A stretch of DNA of 64,000 nt, taken from NCBI RefSeq assembly GCF_038396845.1, contig NZ_CP151587.1:1152001-1216000 (forward strand). The letters run 5' to 3'. The notes under the pieces were generated by a model. It made no database searches. It saw nothing but the letters and a program-made list of their open reading frames with translations, and had not been told where the DNA came from. The position numbers and the translations under genes are program-made. Positions 34,325-44,936 of this stretch are shown piece by piece. The DNA comes from Gymnodinialimonas sp. 57CJ19 (GTDB lineage: Bacteria; Pseudomonadota; Alphaproteobacteria; Rhodobacterales; Rhodobacteraceae). Positions within the stretch are counted from its first letter, which is position 1, and each line of letters starts with the position of its first letter.

Positions 34325-35647
34325 ATGTCCCATGTATTCCCCCGCCATTGCCATGCCGAGCTGCCCACCGCCGTTGCCGGTGACGGCTGCTACCTGATCG
34401 ACGCTCAGGGCAACCGCTACTTTGACGGATCGGGGGGCGCGGCTGTCTCGTGCCTTGGCCATTCCAACGAACGGGTGAGGCAGGCGATCAAGGATCAGGT
34501 CGACGCGCTGGCTTATGCCCACACCAGCTTTTTCACCACCGACCCGGCCGAGGAACTGGCCGATATCCTGATCGAACATGCGCCGGGCGATCTGGATCGC
34601 GTCTACTTCGTCTCTGGCGGGTCAGAAGCGGTAGAGGCCGCGATCAAACTGGCGCGACAATACCATGTCGAAAACGGCCAACCTGAACGGCGGCACCTGA
34701 TCGCGCGGCGGCAAAGCTACCACGGTAACACCTTGGGGGCTTTGGCGGCGGGGGGGAACGCATGGCGACGGGAGCAATTCTCGCCGCTGTTGATTGACGT
34801 CCACCACATCGCGCCGTGCTATGAATACGCCGAGCGCGCGGAGGGCGAGACGCTGGATGCCTATGCCGCCCGTTCTGCGCAGGAGTTGGAGAACGAGATC
34901 CAACGGCTCGGCCCCGAGACCGTCATGGCATTCATCGCCGAGCCGGTTGTGGGCGCGACCCTGGGTGCGGTTGCGGCGGTTGGCGACTACTACAAGCGCA
35001 TCCGCGAGATTTGTGATCGCCACGGCGTGTTGTTGATTCTGGATGAGGTCATGTGCGGCATGGGGCGCACCGGACATCTGTTCGCCTGCGAGGCCGATGG
35101 CATCGCTCCCGATATCCTCTGCATCGCGAAGGGTCTTGGCGCGGGTTACCAGCCGATCGGCGCGATGCTGTGCAGCAAGCAAATCTATCAAGCCGTGTCC
35201 GACGGCACCGGCTTTTTCCAACACGGCCACACGTATCTGGGTCACCCCATCGCCGCCGCCGCTGGGCGCGCTGTGTTACAAGAAATGTTGGAGCGCGACT
35301 TGATCGCAGGGGTCCGCCGAAAGGGTTTGGCCTTCGAGGCCCGCCTGCGCGCGCGGTTCGCGCAGATGCCCCATGTCGGAGATATCCGTGGGCGTGGGCT
35401 GTTCTGGGGGCTGGAATTCGTTGCGGATCGCGCCAGCAAGACCCCGTTCGCGCCCCACCACGGCGTCGCAGGAAAGCTGAAGAAAGCGGCCATGGCCCAA
35501 GGGCTCGCCTGCTACCCGATGCCCGGCACACGTGATGGGAAAGTTGGCGACCACGTCTTGCTGGCGCCTCCCTTCATCATGAGCGAGGCTCAAATGGACG
35601 AAGTCGTTGAGAAACTGGCGCGCGCAGCGGAAACGGTCTTCCCTTGA
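34325..35647 (+). CDS. Class III (omega-amino acid) aminotransferase
   Basis: This 440-residue PLP enzyme has GSEAVEAAIKLAR near residue 100, RRQSYHGNTLGAL for phosphate contact, and LDEVMCGMGRTG containing the cofactor-binding aspartate. The Schiff-base lysine is in IAKGLGAGYQPIGA. Family members transfer a terminal amino group (beta-alanine, taurine, 4-aminobutyrate and similar) to a keto acid. It is co-transcribed with the demethylase-like gene, suggesting that one pathway first removes N-methyl groups and then transaminates the product. The substrate is not determined. Confidence 0.9.
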   Translation: MSHVFPRHCHAELPTAVAGDGCYLIDAQGNRYFDGSGGAAVSCLGHSNERVRQAIKDQVDALAYAHTSFFTTDPAEELADILIEHAPGDLDRVYFVSGGSEAVEAAIKLARQYHVENGQPERRHLIARRQSYHGNTLGALAAGGNAWRREQFSPLLIDVHHIAPCYEYAERAEGETLDAYAARSAQELENEIQRLGPETVMAFIAEPVVGATLGAVAAVGDYYKRIREICDRHGVLLILDEVMCGMGRTGHLFACEADGIAPDILCIAKGLGAGYQPIGAMLCSKQIYQAVSDGTGFFQHGHTYLGHPIAAAAGRAVLQEMLERDLIAGVRRKGLAFEARLRARFAQMPHVGDIRGRGLFWGLEFVADRASKTPFAPHHGVAGKLKKAAMAQGLACYPMPGTRDGKVGDHVLLAPPFIMSEAQMDEVVEKLARAAETVFP

Positions 35648-35705
35648 CCGATCAACATGGTCCACTGGCGTCAGGCGGCATCGCCGAGAGAGGCTGCCCG
35701 TCTAT

Positions 35706-36203
35706 TCATTCGAACCGTATGGCAGTGATTTCAAGCTCAACGACGCCGCTTGGTTTTTGCCATTCCACCGTGCTGCCAATTTCCGCACCTAGCAAAGCGA
35801 CACCCAGTGGTGAGTAAGGCGCAATGAGTCCTTGCGTCGGATCTGCCTCATCCTCGCCCACAATTCGGTATGTCAACGGCTCGTCCTCTTCATTGACGAC
35901 GTCAACCGATGCACCGAACGTGACCACATCGCCGGGGTGGTCTTTGGGGTCTATCAGGATCGCTTTGGAGATACGGCTTTCGAGGAAACGAATGTCGCGC
36001 TCGGCGACTGCAATCGCCATATTGTTTTCAATGGCCTCCGGCCGGTTCCGTAGTTCAGCAAGGTCCTCCCGCGCGGCGGCCAAACGGTCGTTGAGATTGG
36101 CCAGCCCTGACGGGGTGACCAGATTTGGGTGCGGGCTTTGTGGAAGATCGTCGAGCCGAATATTCTCGGGGCCGTCGTCTTCTTTGGTGAATGCCTTACT
36201 CAT
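35706..36203 (-). CDS. GreA/GreB-like transcription elongation factor family protein
   Basis: This 165-residue protein has a helical N-terminal half (LNDRLAAAREDLAELRNRPE, AERDIRFLESRI) with a shorter coiled coil than GreA. The C-terminal Gre domain is FKBP-like (VVTFGASVDVVNEEDE, YRIVGEDEAD, YSPLGVALLGAEIGS). True Gre factors carry acidic residues at the coiled-coil tip for RNA cleavage in RNA polymerase; the tip here (RPEAIENN) keeps only some. It may be an Rnk- or GreB-like modulator. It is encoded 18 nt after fghA in the same direction. Confidence 0.82.
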   Translation of the reverse strand: MSKAFTKEDDGPENIRLDDLPQSPHPNLVTPSGLANLNDRLAAAREDLAELRNRPEAIENNMAIAVAERDIRFLESRISKAILIDPKDHPGDVVTFGASVDVVNEEDEPLTYRIVGEDEADPTQGLIAPYSPLGVALLGAEIGSTVEWQKPSGVVELEITAIRFE

Positions 36204-36221
36204 GGAGTCCTCCCCCGGGCT

Positions 36222-37061
36222 TCAGGTGTTCAGATGCTCCGCGTGGAACCGCAGGTGGTCGTCAACGAAGCTGGCGATGAAATAATAGCTGTGATCATAG
36301 CCCTCGCGACGGTTTAGCTGCAAAGGATAGCCACTGGCTCTTGCAGCCGCTTCCAGGGTTTCAGGCTTCAATTGCTCTTCCAGAAAATCATCAGCCTCTC
36401 CCTGATCGACCAGTGCTGGCACCACCTTGGTTGCTTTGCGCATTAGCAGGCTGGCATCGTAATCGGCCCATGGGGCGGTATCTTTACCCAAGTACGCGGT
36501 GAAAGCTTTTTGGCCCCACGGACAATCGACCGGATTGCCAATCGGGCTGAACGCAGAAACCGACTTGAACTGCTCAGGGTTTCTCAGTGCCAACACCAGC
36601 GCGCCATGGCCGCCCATGGAATGGCCGAAGATCGACTTCTTGTCGCTTACGGGGAATGTCGCTTCGATCAGTTGCGGCAGTTCGTTCAGGACATAGTCAT
36701 ACATCTGGTAGTGGCGGTTCCACGGAGCCTGCGTGGCGTTGACGTAAAATCCCGCGCCTTGCCCCAGATCATACCCGTCATCATCGGCGACATCCGCGCC
36801 CCGTGGGCTGGTGTCCGGGGCGACGATCGCAACGCCCAGTTCTGCGGCCAGCCGTTGTGCGCCGGCTTTCTGCATGAAGTTCTCGTCAGTGCAGGTCAGC
36901 CCGGACAGCCAGTAGATCACCGGTACTTTTTGCCCATCCGCGGTCTGCGGCGGCAAATAGATGGCGAACCGCATGTCGCAATTCAATGTCGTTGAACGAT
37001 GGGAGTAGTGCTTGGTCCAGCCGCCGAAATTCTTGTTAACGCTCGTGTTTTCGAGTGACAT
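36222..37061 (-). CDS. fghA: S-formylglutathione hydrolase
   Basis: The start is the ATG at 37061, giving 279 residues opening MSLENTSVNKNFGGW; a longer frame begins at 37112 with a non-conserved extension. This alpha/beta hydrolase has the nucleophile elbow GHSMGGHGAL, the oxyanion region WLSGLTCTDENF and the catalytic histidine in GYDHSYYFI. It hydrolyses S-formylglutathione to formate and glutathione, completing the pathway started by the adjacent adhC product. Formaldehyde released by demethylases elsewhere in the window is a plausible source of substrate. Confidence 0.95.
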   Translation of the reverse strand: MSLENTSVNKNFGGWTKHYSHRSTTLNCDMRFAIYLPPQTADGQKVPVIYWLSGLTCTDENFMQKAGAQRLAAELGVAIVAPDTSPRGADVADDDGYDLGQGAGFYVNATQAPWNRHYQMYDYVLNELPQLIEATFPVSDKKSIFGHSMGGHGALVLALRNPEQFKSVSAFSPIGNPVDCPWGQKAFTAYLGKDTAPWADYDASLLMRKATKVVPALVDQGEADDFLEEQLKPETLEAAARASGYPLQLNRREGYDHSYYFIASFVDDHLRFHAEHLNT

Positions 37062-37122
37062 GTCACACCTGCTGTATTGAAGTGACGGTCGCGCCAACAA
37101 AGGCGCGACCAAATTGTTTGGT

Positions 37123-38256
<1,134 letters not shown>

Positions 38257-38339
38257 TCACTTTTCTCTGATGTGGGGTTTCTGACTTGTGATTTACTCTA
38301 TTTCCGACACAAGATAATCGGGTAAATCTGCAAATAACT

Positions 38340-38355
38340 ATTACTGTATGGTAAT
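38340..38355. promoter_or_regulatory. Inverted repeat in the adhC / lysR gap
   Basis: ATTAC and GTAAT flank a 6-nt TGTATG centre, within the divergent gap if lysR starts at 38393. The arrangement fits a LysR-type T-N-A box or the -10 region of a promoter. Support is positional only. Confidence 0.4.
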
Positions 38356-38392
38356 GGTGTGGTTGCTTGGTCCGGCGCTGGTGGAGACTCGA

Positions 38393-39304
38393 TTGGTTAT
38401 CTGGGAAGGCGTTTCTGAATTTGTCGCTGTCGCGGAAGCCGAGAGCTTTACCGCCGCGGCCAACCGCTTGGGGGTTTCGACCGCACAGGTCAGCCGCCAA
38501 ATCGGAGCCCTTGAGGCGCGGCTGGGGGTCAAGCTGTTCTATCGCACCACCCGCAAGGTTTCGATCACCGATACAGGGCAAATCTATTACAACCACTGTC
38601 GTCAGGTTCTTGACGGGCTGGCCGAAGCAGAACGCGCAGTTACCGATCTGCACCAGACCCCCAAGGGCAGGCTCAACATGACCGCGCCCGTGACCTATGG
38701 CGAGAGCAGGATTGCGCCCCTGATCAACGACTTCGTTGCGCGCTATCCTCAGTTGGATGTGACCCTGACCTTGACCAACCAGATGGTTGATCTTGTTGCA
38801 GAGAGCTATGATCTGGCGATCCGTTTGGGCGAATTGAACGACAGTACGATGATGGCAAAACGGCTGGCGTCCCGCACCCATTACACTTGCGCGTCGCGGG
38901 CCTATCTATCCGTGAACGGCACGCCCTACACCCTGTCCGAGCTGGAGCCGCACAATTGCCTGCAAGGAACGCTGGATACCTGGCGGTTTCAGGAACAGGG
39001 CAGGGCCCGTCACATCCGCGTCAAAGGTAATATTCGCTGCAACAGCGGTTGGTCACTGGTCGATGCTGCACTTAAGGGCATCGGCATTATCCAACTGCCA
39101 GACTATTACATTCATGCAGATATTGCGGCCGGTCGGTTGGTGCCGATCCTCGAGAACTATAGCGCGCCCAATGACGGTATCTGGGCAGTCTACCCCCACA
39201 ACCGCCACCTTTCGCCCAAAGTGCGACTGCTTCTGGACCACCTCGGTGAGGGGTTAAGCAAGGCGCAAGAGATGACACCATCGACAAACAGGATCGCGAA
39301 ATGA
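38393..39304 (+). CDS. LysR-family transcriptional regulator
   Basis: The start is a TTG at 38393, six bases after GGAG, giving 303 residues opening MVIWEGVSEFVAVAEAESF, the standard LysR beginning; ATG at 38348 would add 15 residues and overlap a palindrome. The winged helix-turn-helix is LGVSTAQVSRQIGALEARLG. The effector domain includes RLNMTAPVTYGE and the usual type 2 periplasmic-binding fold. It is divergent from adhC and overlaps the bestrophin gene by 4 nt, so control of either is possible. Confidence 0.92.
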   Translation: MVIWEGVSEFVAVAEAESFTAAANRLGVSTAQVSRQIGALEARLGVKLFYRTTRKVSITDTGQIYYNHCRQVLDGLAEAERAVTDLHQTPKGRLNMTAPVTYGESRIAPLINDFVARYPQLDVTLTLTNQMVDLVAESYDLAIRLGELNDSTMMAKRLASRTHYTCASRAYLSVNGTPYTLSELEPHNCLQGTLDTWRFQEQGRARHIRVKGNIRCNSGWSLVDAALKGIGIIQLPDYYIHADIAAGRLVPILENYSAPNDGIWAVYPHNRHLSPKVRLLLDHLGEGLSKAQEMTPSTNRIAK

Positions 39305-40206
39305 TCGTTAGAGAAGCGCCTTCGACCCTGAAACTGTTCTTCGTGATGCAAGGTTCCGTGGTGCCAAAGATCTATGGCAGGATCATTGGTATCGCACTTT
39401 TGACCGTGATCGTCATGATGCTGGACACCTACGTCGTCCCGCTGCCACGTATCTCCATCGGTGCCATGGGGATATTTGGCGTCGCCCTGTCGCTGTTTCT
39501 CGGGTTTCGCAACAACGCGGCCTATGATCGCTGGTGGGAGGCGCGAAAGCTCTGGGGGGCCATGATTGCGGATGTGCGCAACTTGGGGCGGCACATGTGT
39601 GTCTTTGTTGGAAAGGGTGCGGACCGTGAACGGATCCTGTCGTGCGCCGTGGCCTTCGCGCATTTGCATCGCGGTTTTCTACGCGGGGTGGATGTAGAGG
39701 CGGACATCCGTGACTGGGTCGGTGAACAGGAGGCCGCCGCAATGGTTGCGCGAAAGAATCCGGCGGATTCCGCGTTACGCTCGATGGCCGACAAGATTGG
39801 CAACCTCGTCAAAGAAGATGCGATCAGCGGATTTGGCCAAATGACGATCTCGCAAACGCTCTCCTCATTGGGCCTTGCGCAAGCCGGTTGCGAGCGGATC
39901 TTCACCACGCCGCTGCCGTTTGTCTATTCCCTGTTGGTGCGCCGAACGACGTATCTTTACTGCTGGTTATTGCCCTTTGCCCTGATCGAAGCGACGGGCT
40001 GGTTCGCGCCGCTCTTTGCGGCCGTGGTCGCCTATGTGTTCTTCGGCCTTCAAGCGGTCACCAATGAGCTAGAGCACCCGTTCCGCAATGTTCAAAACGG
40101 ACTTCCGTTGGATGCGATGTGTCGCACCATCGAAATCTCGGTATCAGAAGCACTGGGTCGCACCCCGCCCGCTGCATTATCCGCCACAAACCACATGCTG
40201 AGTTGA
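39301..40206 (+). CDS. Bestrophin-family (UPF0187) membrane channel protein
   Basis: This 301-residue protein has hydrophobic segments near residues 25-50, 55-75, 215-240 and 240-260. The signature FLGFRNNAAYDRWWEARKLW is the bacterial bestrophin/YneE motif, and the C-terminal part has ELEHPFRNVQNGLPLD. Bacterial bestrophins form pentameric ion channels in the inner membrane, mostly cation-selective in the one case characterised structurally. The start overlaps the lysR stop by 4 nt (ATGA). Ion selectivity and physiological role are unknown. Confidence 0.9.
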   Translation: MIVREAPSTLKLFFVMQGSVVPKIYGRIIGIALLTVIVMMLDTYVVPLPRISIGAMGIFGVALSLFLGFRNNAAYDRWWEARKLWGAMIADVRNLGRHMCVFVGKGADRERILSCAVAFAHLHRGFLRGVDVEADIRDWVGEQEAAAMVARKNPADSALRSMADKIGNLVKEDAISGFGQMTISQTLSSLGLAQAGCERIFTTPLPFVYSLLVRRTTYLYCWLLPFALIEATGWFAPLFAAVVAYVFFGLQAVTNELEHPFRNVQNGLPLDAMCRTIEISVSEALGRTPPAALSATNHMLS

Positions 40207-40501
40207 ATGCTTCACGGTTACCGTGACACGCATCCAGCAAAATTCCCAGATATCCGCGTGGTCGTTCAGTCGCATTCAACGCTCAAAGTCTCCGGATTGC
40301 GTGCGCAGGCATCGGTGCAGCCGTGAACACAATCGGGGCTGAGGACTTCAAGAAACAGCGCACGTGCAAGCCTGTGCTTGCGGCTGCCGGGGGGGGCTTT
40401 CGACCTGGTGGCGAATGTCCACGCCGCCCTATTTCGGGATCGGCGGCGTGAAACGATGCACGCTGAAGCGGCCAGCCCAAGCCACTCCAGTACAATCAGG
40501 G

Positions 40502-40864
40502 TCAGGCGGCCGCCTGGGGCAGGGCGACGACAGCGATCATTTCAACGCGCATGCCGGGACGCGCGAGCGCTGTGCCGCCGGTGGCACGTGCGGGTGGCGC
40601 GTCTTTGCTGACCCATTGGTCCCAAACGGCGTTCATGCCTTGGAAATCGGCCATGTCGGCCAGCCAGACTTGAATCGATGCGATGTCTGCCTTGGCTGCT
40701 CCCAGCTCGGCGATGACGGCGTCCATCTTGGTTAGTACCTGACGGGTCTGGGTTTCGATATCGGCAGTCAGGTCGTCGGGAACCTGACCGGCCAGAAACG
40801 CGATATTGCCGACGGTGACCGCCTGGCTCATTCGGGGGCCTGGGTTGAGGCGCGAGAGGGTCAT
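40502..40864 (-). CDS. RidA-family (enamine/imine deaminase-like) protein
   Basis: From the ATG at 40864, with AAAGGAA upstream, this encodes 120 residues opening MTLSRLNPGPRMSQAV; a longer open frame to 40972 overlaps the DUF3726 gene and is not favoured. The RidA core is seen in NIAFLAGQVPDD, the QTRQVLTKMDAVIAELGA helix and ARPGMRVEM. The usual arginine of the active RidA clade appears to be in GMRVEM. Many Rid homologues in catabolic operons hydrolyse pathway imines. It is the last gene of a six-gene operon. Confidence 0.9.
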   Translation of the reverse strand: MTLSRLNPGPRMSQAVTVGNIAFLAGQVPDDLTADIETQTRQVLTKMDAVIAELGAAKADIASIQVWLADMADFQGMNAVWDQWVSKDAPPARATGGTALARPGMRVEMIAVVALPQAAA

Positions 40865-40877
40865 GACATTTCCTTTG

Positions 40878-41603
40878 TTAGTCGTTGTCACTGAGGGTTG
40901 ATCCAGCGCCAGCGCGTGACGCATCCGTTGCCGGAACGGTCGTACGCATGGCGAATGTGTTGAGGGCCGCAATCGTCGCGGCCGTCGTCTTGGCGTTTGG
41001 CGTTGATGGATCTTCGCGGTCGCATGGCTCGTCGGCCTTGACGCCCATGGTCAACTCAAGCTGCGCGACATCCAGCAGGTGTGCGGCCGCGTGTAGCGAG
41101 GTCGGATCGGCATTGATATCAACCGCCCCCGTTTGAGCGGACAACGTGAAGGTCAGACCATAAGCGCGGCCCAGTTCGGACAGGAAGGGCAGCAACAATA
41201 TCGGCGCACTGACCAGCCCCAACATGATCTTGGCCCCCACGACGGGTCCTTCCGGCAACTCGGCATAATCGCTCAAGGTTGCCCCCAGAATGATCGGGCA
41301 AACGGCTTGGCCTTTTGCGTTCTCCCATTTCCCGGGGACGATGGCGGGACACAGATCCGACCAATCCTTACCGTCGGCGCGTTCCAGATGCGCCCGCAGG
41401 AATGACGGGCCATCAAGCCCGTGCGACACCAGCCATGCGGCTGAAAACCCGGCTTCTTCGGCCAGGCCCCAGCTCATGCCTGCGCCACGTGCCGCCTTCA
41501 TGCACAGCGATGCAGCCTCGTTGCACGATAGCGGTGCGGATTGCATTTCGCTGAAGTATGGCGTGGAATCGCCGCGTGTCTGGTCGTGAGGATGATGGCT
41601 CAT
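40878..41603 (-). CDS. DUF3726 family protein
   Basis: The start is the ATG at 41603, overlapping the previous gene's stop by 4 nt (ATGA), giving 241 residues. The segment LCMKAARGAGMSWGLAEEA, then GFSAAWL, is the recognisable DUF3726 core near residues 32-55. The remainder has hydrophobic beta/alpha stretches but no catalytic motif that I recognise. The family has no known function that I can cite. Its fixed place between the 558-residue protein and RidA suggests that it works with them on the same substrate. Confidence 0.8.
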   Translation of the reverse strand: MSHHPHDQTRGDSTPYFSEMQSAPLSCNEAASLCMKAARGAGMSWGLAEEAGFSAAWLVSHGLDGPSFLRAHLERADGKDWSDLCPAIVPGKWENAKGQAVCPIILGATLSDYAELPEGPVVGAKIMLGLVSAPILLLPFLSELGRAYGLTFTLSAQTGAVDINADPTSLHAAAHLLDVAQLELTMGVKADEPCDREDPSTPNAKTTAATIAALNTFAMRTTVPATDASRAGAGSTLSDND

Positions 41604-43276
41604 GCCGTGGGCTCCGATCCAAGCTCGTCGGGAAACGGAGCGCCTGCGAACAGGTTGATGCGCACCCAACGGTCAGAACGCGGATCAAACTGGCTGGCAC
41701 CGAAGAACGCCAGCTTGCAGCGCAGAAGGTCGATGGGCAGCATGTCAGCGGCAATCAGGTTGTCTTGCACTTCCGCAAAGGGATGCCGGGCCGCCACCTG
41801 TGCTCGGCGCACCGCATAGCGGTGTTCGGGATGGGCCAGTATCAGCGCTGCAACAGGGCTGGACGCTTCCGCCGCCTGCACACTCAAGTAGAGCTCGGAC
41901 ATCAGCCGCGCGATGCAAAGGGGCTGTTCCAAAGTGGCGCCGTCTTCGGTTGCGCGTTCGCCCAAGCGGGGTTCCAGCTTTTCTTCGGAGACATACCAGA
42001 AGCGCGCGATGTTTTCGGGCGCAGAGAAATCAATCTTCAGCGCCCACGCGTAATCACTCTCCAGAATGTCGCGCAGTTGGGCCACGGGCATGGCCCCGTC
42101 AATTCGGAAGTTGGCCGCCTCATCTGCGCCCATGTGATCGGCCAGATCGTCGATCAAGGCGCCATGGGGTTCAAGCATCAGGGACAGCAGCGCCTCTTGC
42201 CCTTCAAGGGTGAGCGTTGCCTCCCCCCATCGCCAGAGCGCGTCCCAAGGATGATCGGTGTCCCAGTCCCATCCCGCAAGACATTCGGTAATCAGAGCGA
42301 GATCGCGGCGCAGATCATGCAGCTTGCGCACCTGAACCGGATGCTCGGAATGCCAAGCCTGTGCGTTGGTCGCTGCGCCCTGCGCTGCGGCGGTCAGGCC
42401 TGCGATGGTCTGTGGGGTTGCGCGCGTCTGCGCCCGCACCCGGGCCAAAGCCGTTTCGCGGGCCATCATCCAGTTGTTGAGCAAAACAGGGTGGCGCACG
42501 ACGAACGGGGCCATGCCTAGGCCGGTTGAATTACCCACGCCAAGGCTGCGACGCGTGTCTCGGTCAAGTTTCACGGCGCGGTCTCCGCCTTTGGCGGCGG
42601 CGATGTGTTCGACGATATCGATGGTAAACGCCCGGATCAGCCAAACGGTGAGCATTTCGACCTGAAAGGGCGCGGCCAGTTCCGCGCGCGCTGCAATGTC
42701 GCTGCGATCACACGCGCCGAACTTACCCGAGCCATAAACGGCCGTAGTGCGCATGAGATACCCCACGTTGGCAATCTCGTCGGGGTCCGGTTGCTGGCCT
42801 TGCGCCAAGGTATCGACGACATGCTCGAACAAGCGAACCGAGCGGTTCGCGCGGGCCAGGGTGAGTTCCTTGGGGCTGATACGACCTACTTCCTGGAGCG
42901 GGACATTTTCGGCCAATCGTGCGATATCCGTGTCGCTGGGGTCGCCGTCAAATAGCGTGAACGTCGCGTCCCATGCCGTTGCAATCACCCGGTCAGAGCG
43001 CATTTCAGGCGGAAGATCATGGGCGAATGCCACAAGGCTATAGGTGCGATTGCCGCTTTTTACTCGGTAGACGCCGTGGCCCACGCCTTTGGCATCAACG
43101 TTCCAGACGGGCCGGTCAATTTGCCAATCTGCCGTGCCAAGGCGTCTGAGCAGGACACGCAGAAACGACAAGCGCGTGGGATGGCCGCTGCCCATTCGTG
43201 CAAGGCGCATGACCTCGGACGGAGCGCGCATATAGCGGGCCAGTTCAGGTGTTACTCTCCGAGTGCTGACAGACAT
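41600..43276 (-). CDS. Unrecognised 558-residue protein of the BCCT/DUF3726 operon
   Basis: The start is the ATG at 43276, with GGGAGG seven bases upstream and opening MSVSTRRVTPELARYM; the frame stays open to 43621 but that part overlaps the transporter gene. No signal peptide or membrane segments are obvious. The protein is mostly alpha-helical and rich in tryptophan, arginine and acidic residues (for example AGWDWDTDHPWDALWRWGE). No cofactor motif is visible. It overlaps DUF3726 by 4 nt and follows the transporter by 68 nt. I do not recognise the family; an enzyme of the same catabolic pathway is inferred. Confidence 0.8.
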   Translation of the reverse strand: MSVSTRRVTPELARYMRAPSEVMRLARMGSGHPTRLSFLRVLLRRLGTADWQIDRPVWNVDAKGVGHGVYRVKSGNRTYSLVAFAHDLPPEMRSDRVIATAWDATFTLFDGDPSDTDIARLAENVPLQEVGRISPKELTLARANRSVRLFEHVVDTLAQGQQPDPDEIANVGYLMRTTAVYGSGKFGACDRSDIAARAELAAPFQVEMLTVWLIRAFTIDIVEHIAAAKGGDRAVKLDRDTRRSLGVGNSTGLGMAPFVVRHPVLLNNWMMARETALARVRAQTRATPQTIAGLTAAAQGAATNAQAWHSEHPVQVRKLHDLRRDLALITECLAGWDWDTDHPWDALWRWGEATLTLEGQEALLSLMLEPHGALIDDLADHMGADEAANFRIDGAMPVAQLRDILESDYAWALKIDFSAPENIARFWYVSEEKLEPRLGERATEDGATLEQPLCIARLMSELYLSVQAAEASSPVAALILAHPEHRYAVRRAQVAARHPFAEVQDNLIAADMLPIDLLRCKLAFFGASQFDPRSDRWVRINLFAGAPFPDELGSEPTA

Positions 43277-43344
43277 TGCAGGTCCTCCCAAACGTGCATT
43301 TTCCCAGGCGAGGTAGCGCGGGTTCACCGCGCCACCTCGTATTT

Positions 43345-44919
43345 TCAGGCGGAGGCGACTTCGGTCTTGCGGCCGAGCATCCACGTAATCCGCAGCGCAT
43401 CCCAAAGGGATGGCAGCAGGATCAGGGAGACCGGCACAGCCGTCACCACGATAAAGCTTTGCAATTTGCCGATGCCGCCCGATCCGGTCGAAATCAGGAT
43501 CAACGCCATGACACCCATCGCCAAGCCCCAGAATGCCCGCATCGCGGTGGACGGCTCTCCGGTGGTCATGGTGGATGAGATCACATAGCTCATGGAGTCG
43601 CTGGTCGTTGCCACGAAGCACATCGTCAGCACCAGAAACAGGACCGACAGGATCATGCCCATGGGCATGGCTTGTGTGATCGCCAACAGACCGGCTGGCA
43701 GGTTGAAGCCCTCGAATGGGCCCGACACGATACCCGGCTCTGCAATTTCAAAGAAAATGCCGGAGCCGCCAATGATGGTGAACCAGAAGTTTGTGATCAG
43801 CGGGGCCATAACCGACAGCGTCAGGATGATCTGGCGGATCGACCGTCCACGGCTGATACGCGCGATGAAGACGGCCATCAGCGGGCCATAGCCCATGAAC
43901 CAACCCCAGAAGAACACAGTCCACCATCCAAGCCAGCCGGCATCGCTGAAAAAGCCCGCATCGCCGCGATACATCGCCATATCAAAGAAATGCGTTGCAT
44001 AGACCTGCATGCCACCGAAGAAGCCTGCGAAAATCTGCATCGTCGGGCCTGCGACCAGCATGAAGGCCAACAGGGCCGCCGCCAGGATCACGTTAATCTG
44101 CGACAAGATCTTGATGCCTTTGGCCAGACCGGTAATCGCAGACACGGTGTAAAGCCCGACCAGTGCCAGAATGGCGATGGCTTGGGTGGTGAAATTGTCA
44201 GGAATACCTGTCAGTTCGTTCAGGCCATAGGACATTTGCAGACCCAGAAAACCGATGGGACCAACGGTGCCCGCAACCACAGCGATGACGCAGGACGCAT
44301 CTGTAATGACACCGATAGGCCCGCTGAGGGCGCGATCTCCGAACACTGGGTACAGCAGTGTGCGGGGCGCAAGCGGCAGACCTTTGTCGTAGTGGTAATG
44401 CATCAGCATCACGGTGGTCAGTGACCCCAGAATAGCCCAAGCCAGAAAGCCCCAATGCAGAAAGCTCTGCGCAAGGGCGGCGTGCGCCTGCGCCTGCACG
44501 TCACCGCTCAGATCGCCAAAGACGGGCGCGGGCGAGAGAAAATGCGCAATCGGCTCACCCGCCGCCCAAAACACGCCACCGCCCGCAAGCAAGGTACACA
44601 TGATCATGGACGCCCAGCTGAACGTGCCGAACTCAGGCAGGGACAACCCGCCCATCAGGGTCCTGGAGCCGGGCAACACACAAAGCAGCAACCCGATCAG
44701 GAAAGTGGCGAGCAGTAGAACCTGCCAATAAAGCCCGAAATACTGTGCCGAGAACGCAAAGCTGCTGTCGACCAGCGCCGAAAGGCCCTCGATGTTGAAA
44801 AACGCATAGGCGCAGAACAGCGCGATGAAACCGCCCGTAATCGCGAAGAGTGCCTTGTCTGTGGTGCCCGAAGGCTGACCCGTTGCTTTCGTCGTATCGC
44901 TCATTATCGTTCCTCCCAT
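43345..44919 (-). CDS. BCCT-family (betaine/carnitine/choline) transporter
   Basis: This 524-residue carrier has about twelve membrane segments. The family tryptophan-rich motif is present in GWWTVFFWGWFMGYGP, followed by VFIARISRGRSIRQ. Substrates of this family are quaternary-ammonium or sulfonium compounds taken up with sodium or protons, or exchanged. The operon around it (M19 peptidase-like, aldehyde dehydrogenase, RidA) implies that the solute is catabolised, not only used as an osmolyte. The exact ligand is not evident. Confidence 0.93.
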   Translation of the reverse strand: MGGTIMSDTTKATGQPSGTTDKALFAITGGFIALFCAYAFFNIEGLSALVDSSFAFSAQYFGLYWQVLLLATFLIGLLLCVLPGSRTLMGGLSLPEFGTFSWASMIMCTLLAGGGVFWAAGEPIAHFLSPAPVFGDLSGDVQAQAHAALAQSFLHWGFLAWAILGSLTTVMLMHYHYDKGLPLAPRTLLYPVFGDRALSGPIGVITDASCVIAVVAGTVGPIGFLGLQMSYGLNELTGIPDNFTTQAIAILALVGLYTVSAITGLAKGIKILSQINVILAAALLAFMLVAGPTMQIFAGFFGGMQVYATHFFDMAMYRGDAGFFSDAGWLGWWTVFFWGWFMGYGPLMAVFIARISRGRSIRQIILTLSVMAPLITNFWFTIIGGSGIFFEIAEPGIVSGPFEGFNLPAGLLAITQAMPMGMILSVLFLVLTMCFVATTSDSMSYVISSTMTTGEPSTAMRAFWGLAMGVMALILISTGSGGIGKLQSFIVVTAVPVSLILLPSLWDALRITWMLGRKTEVASA

Positions 44920-44936
44920 AAGCGATGGTACGCGGC

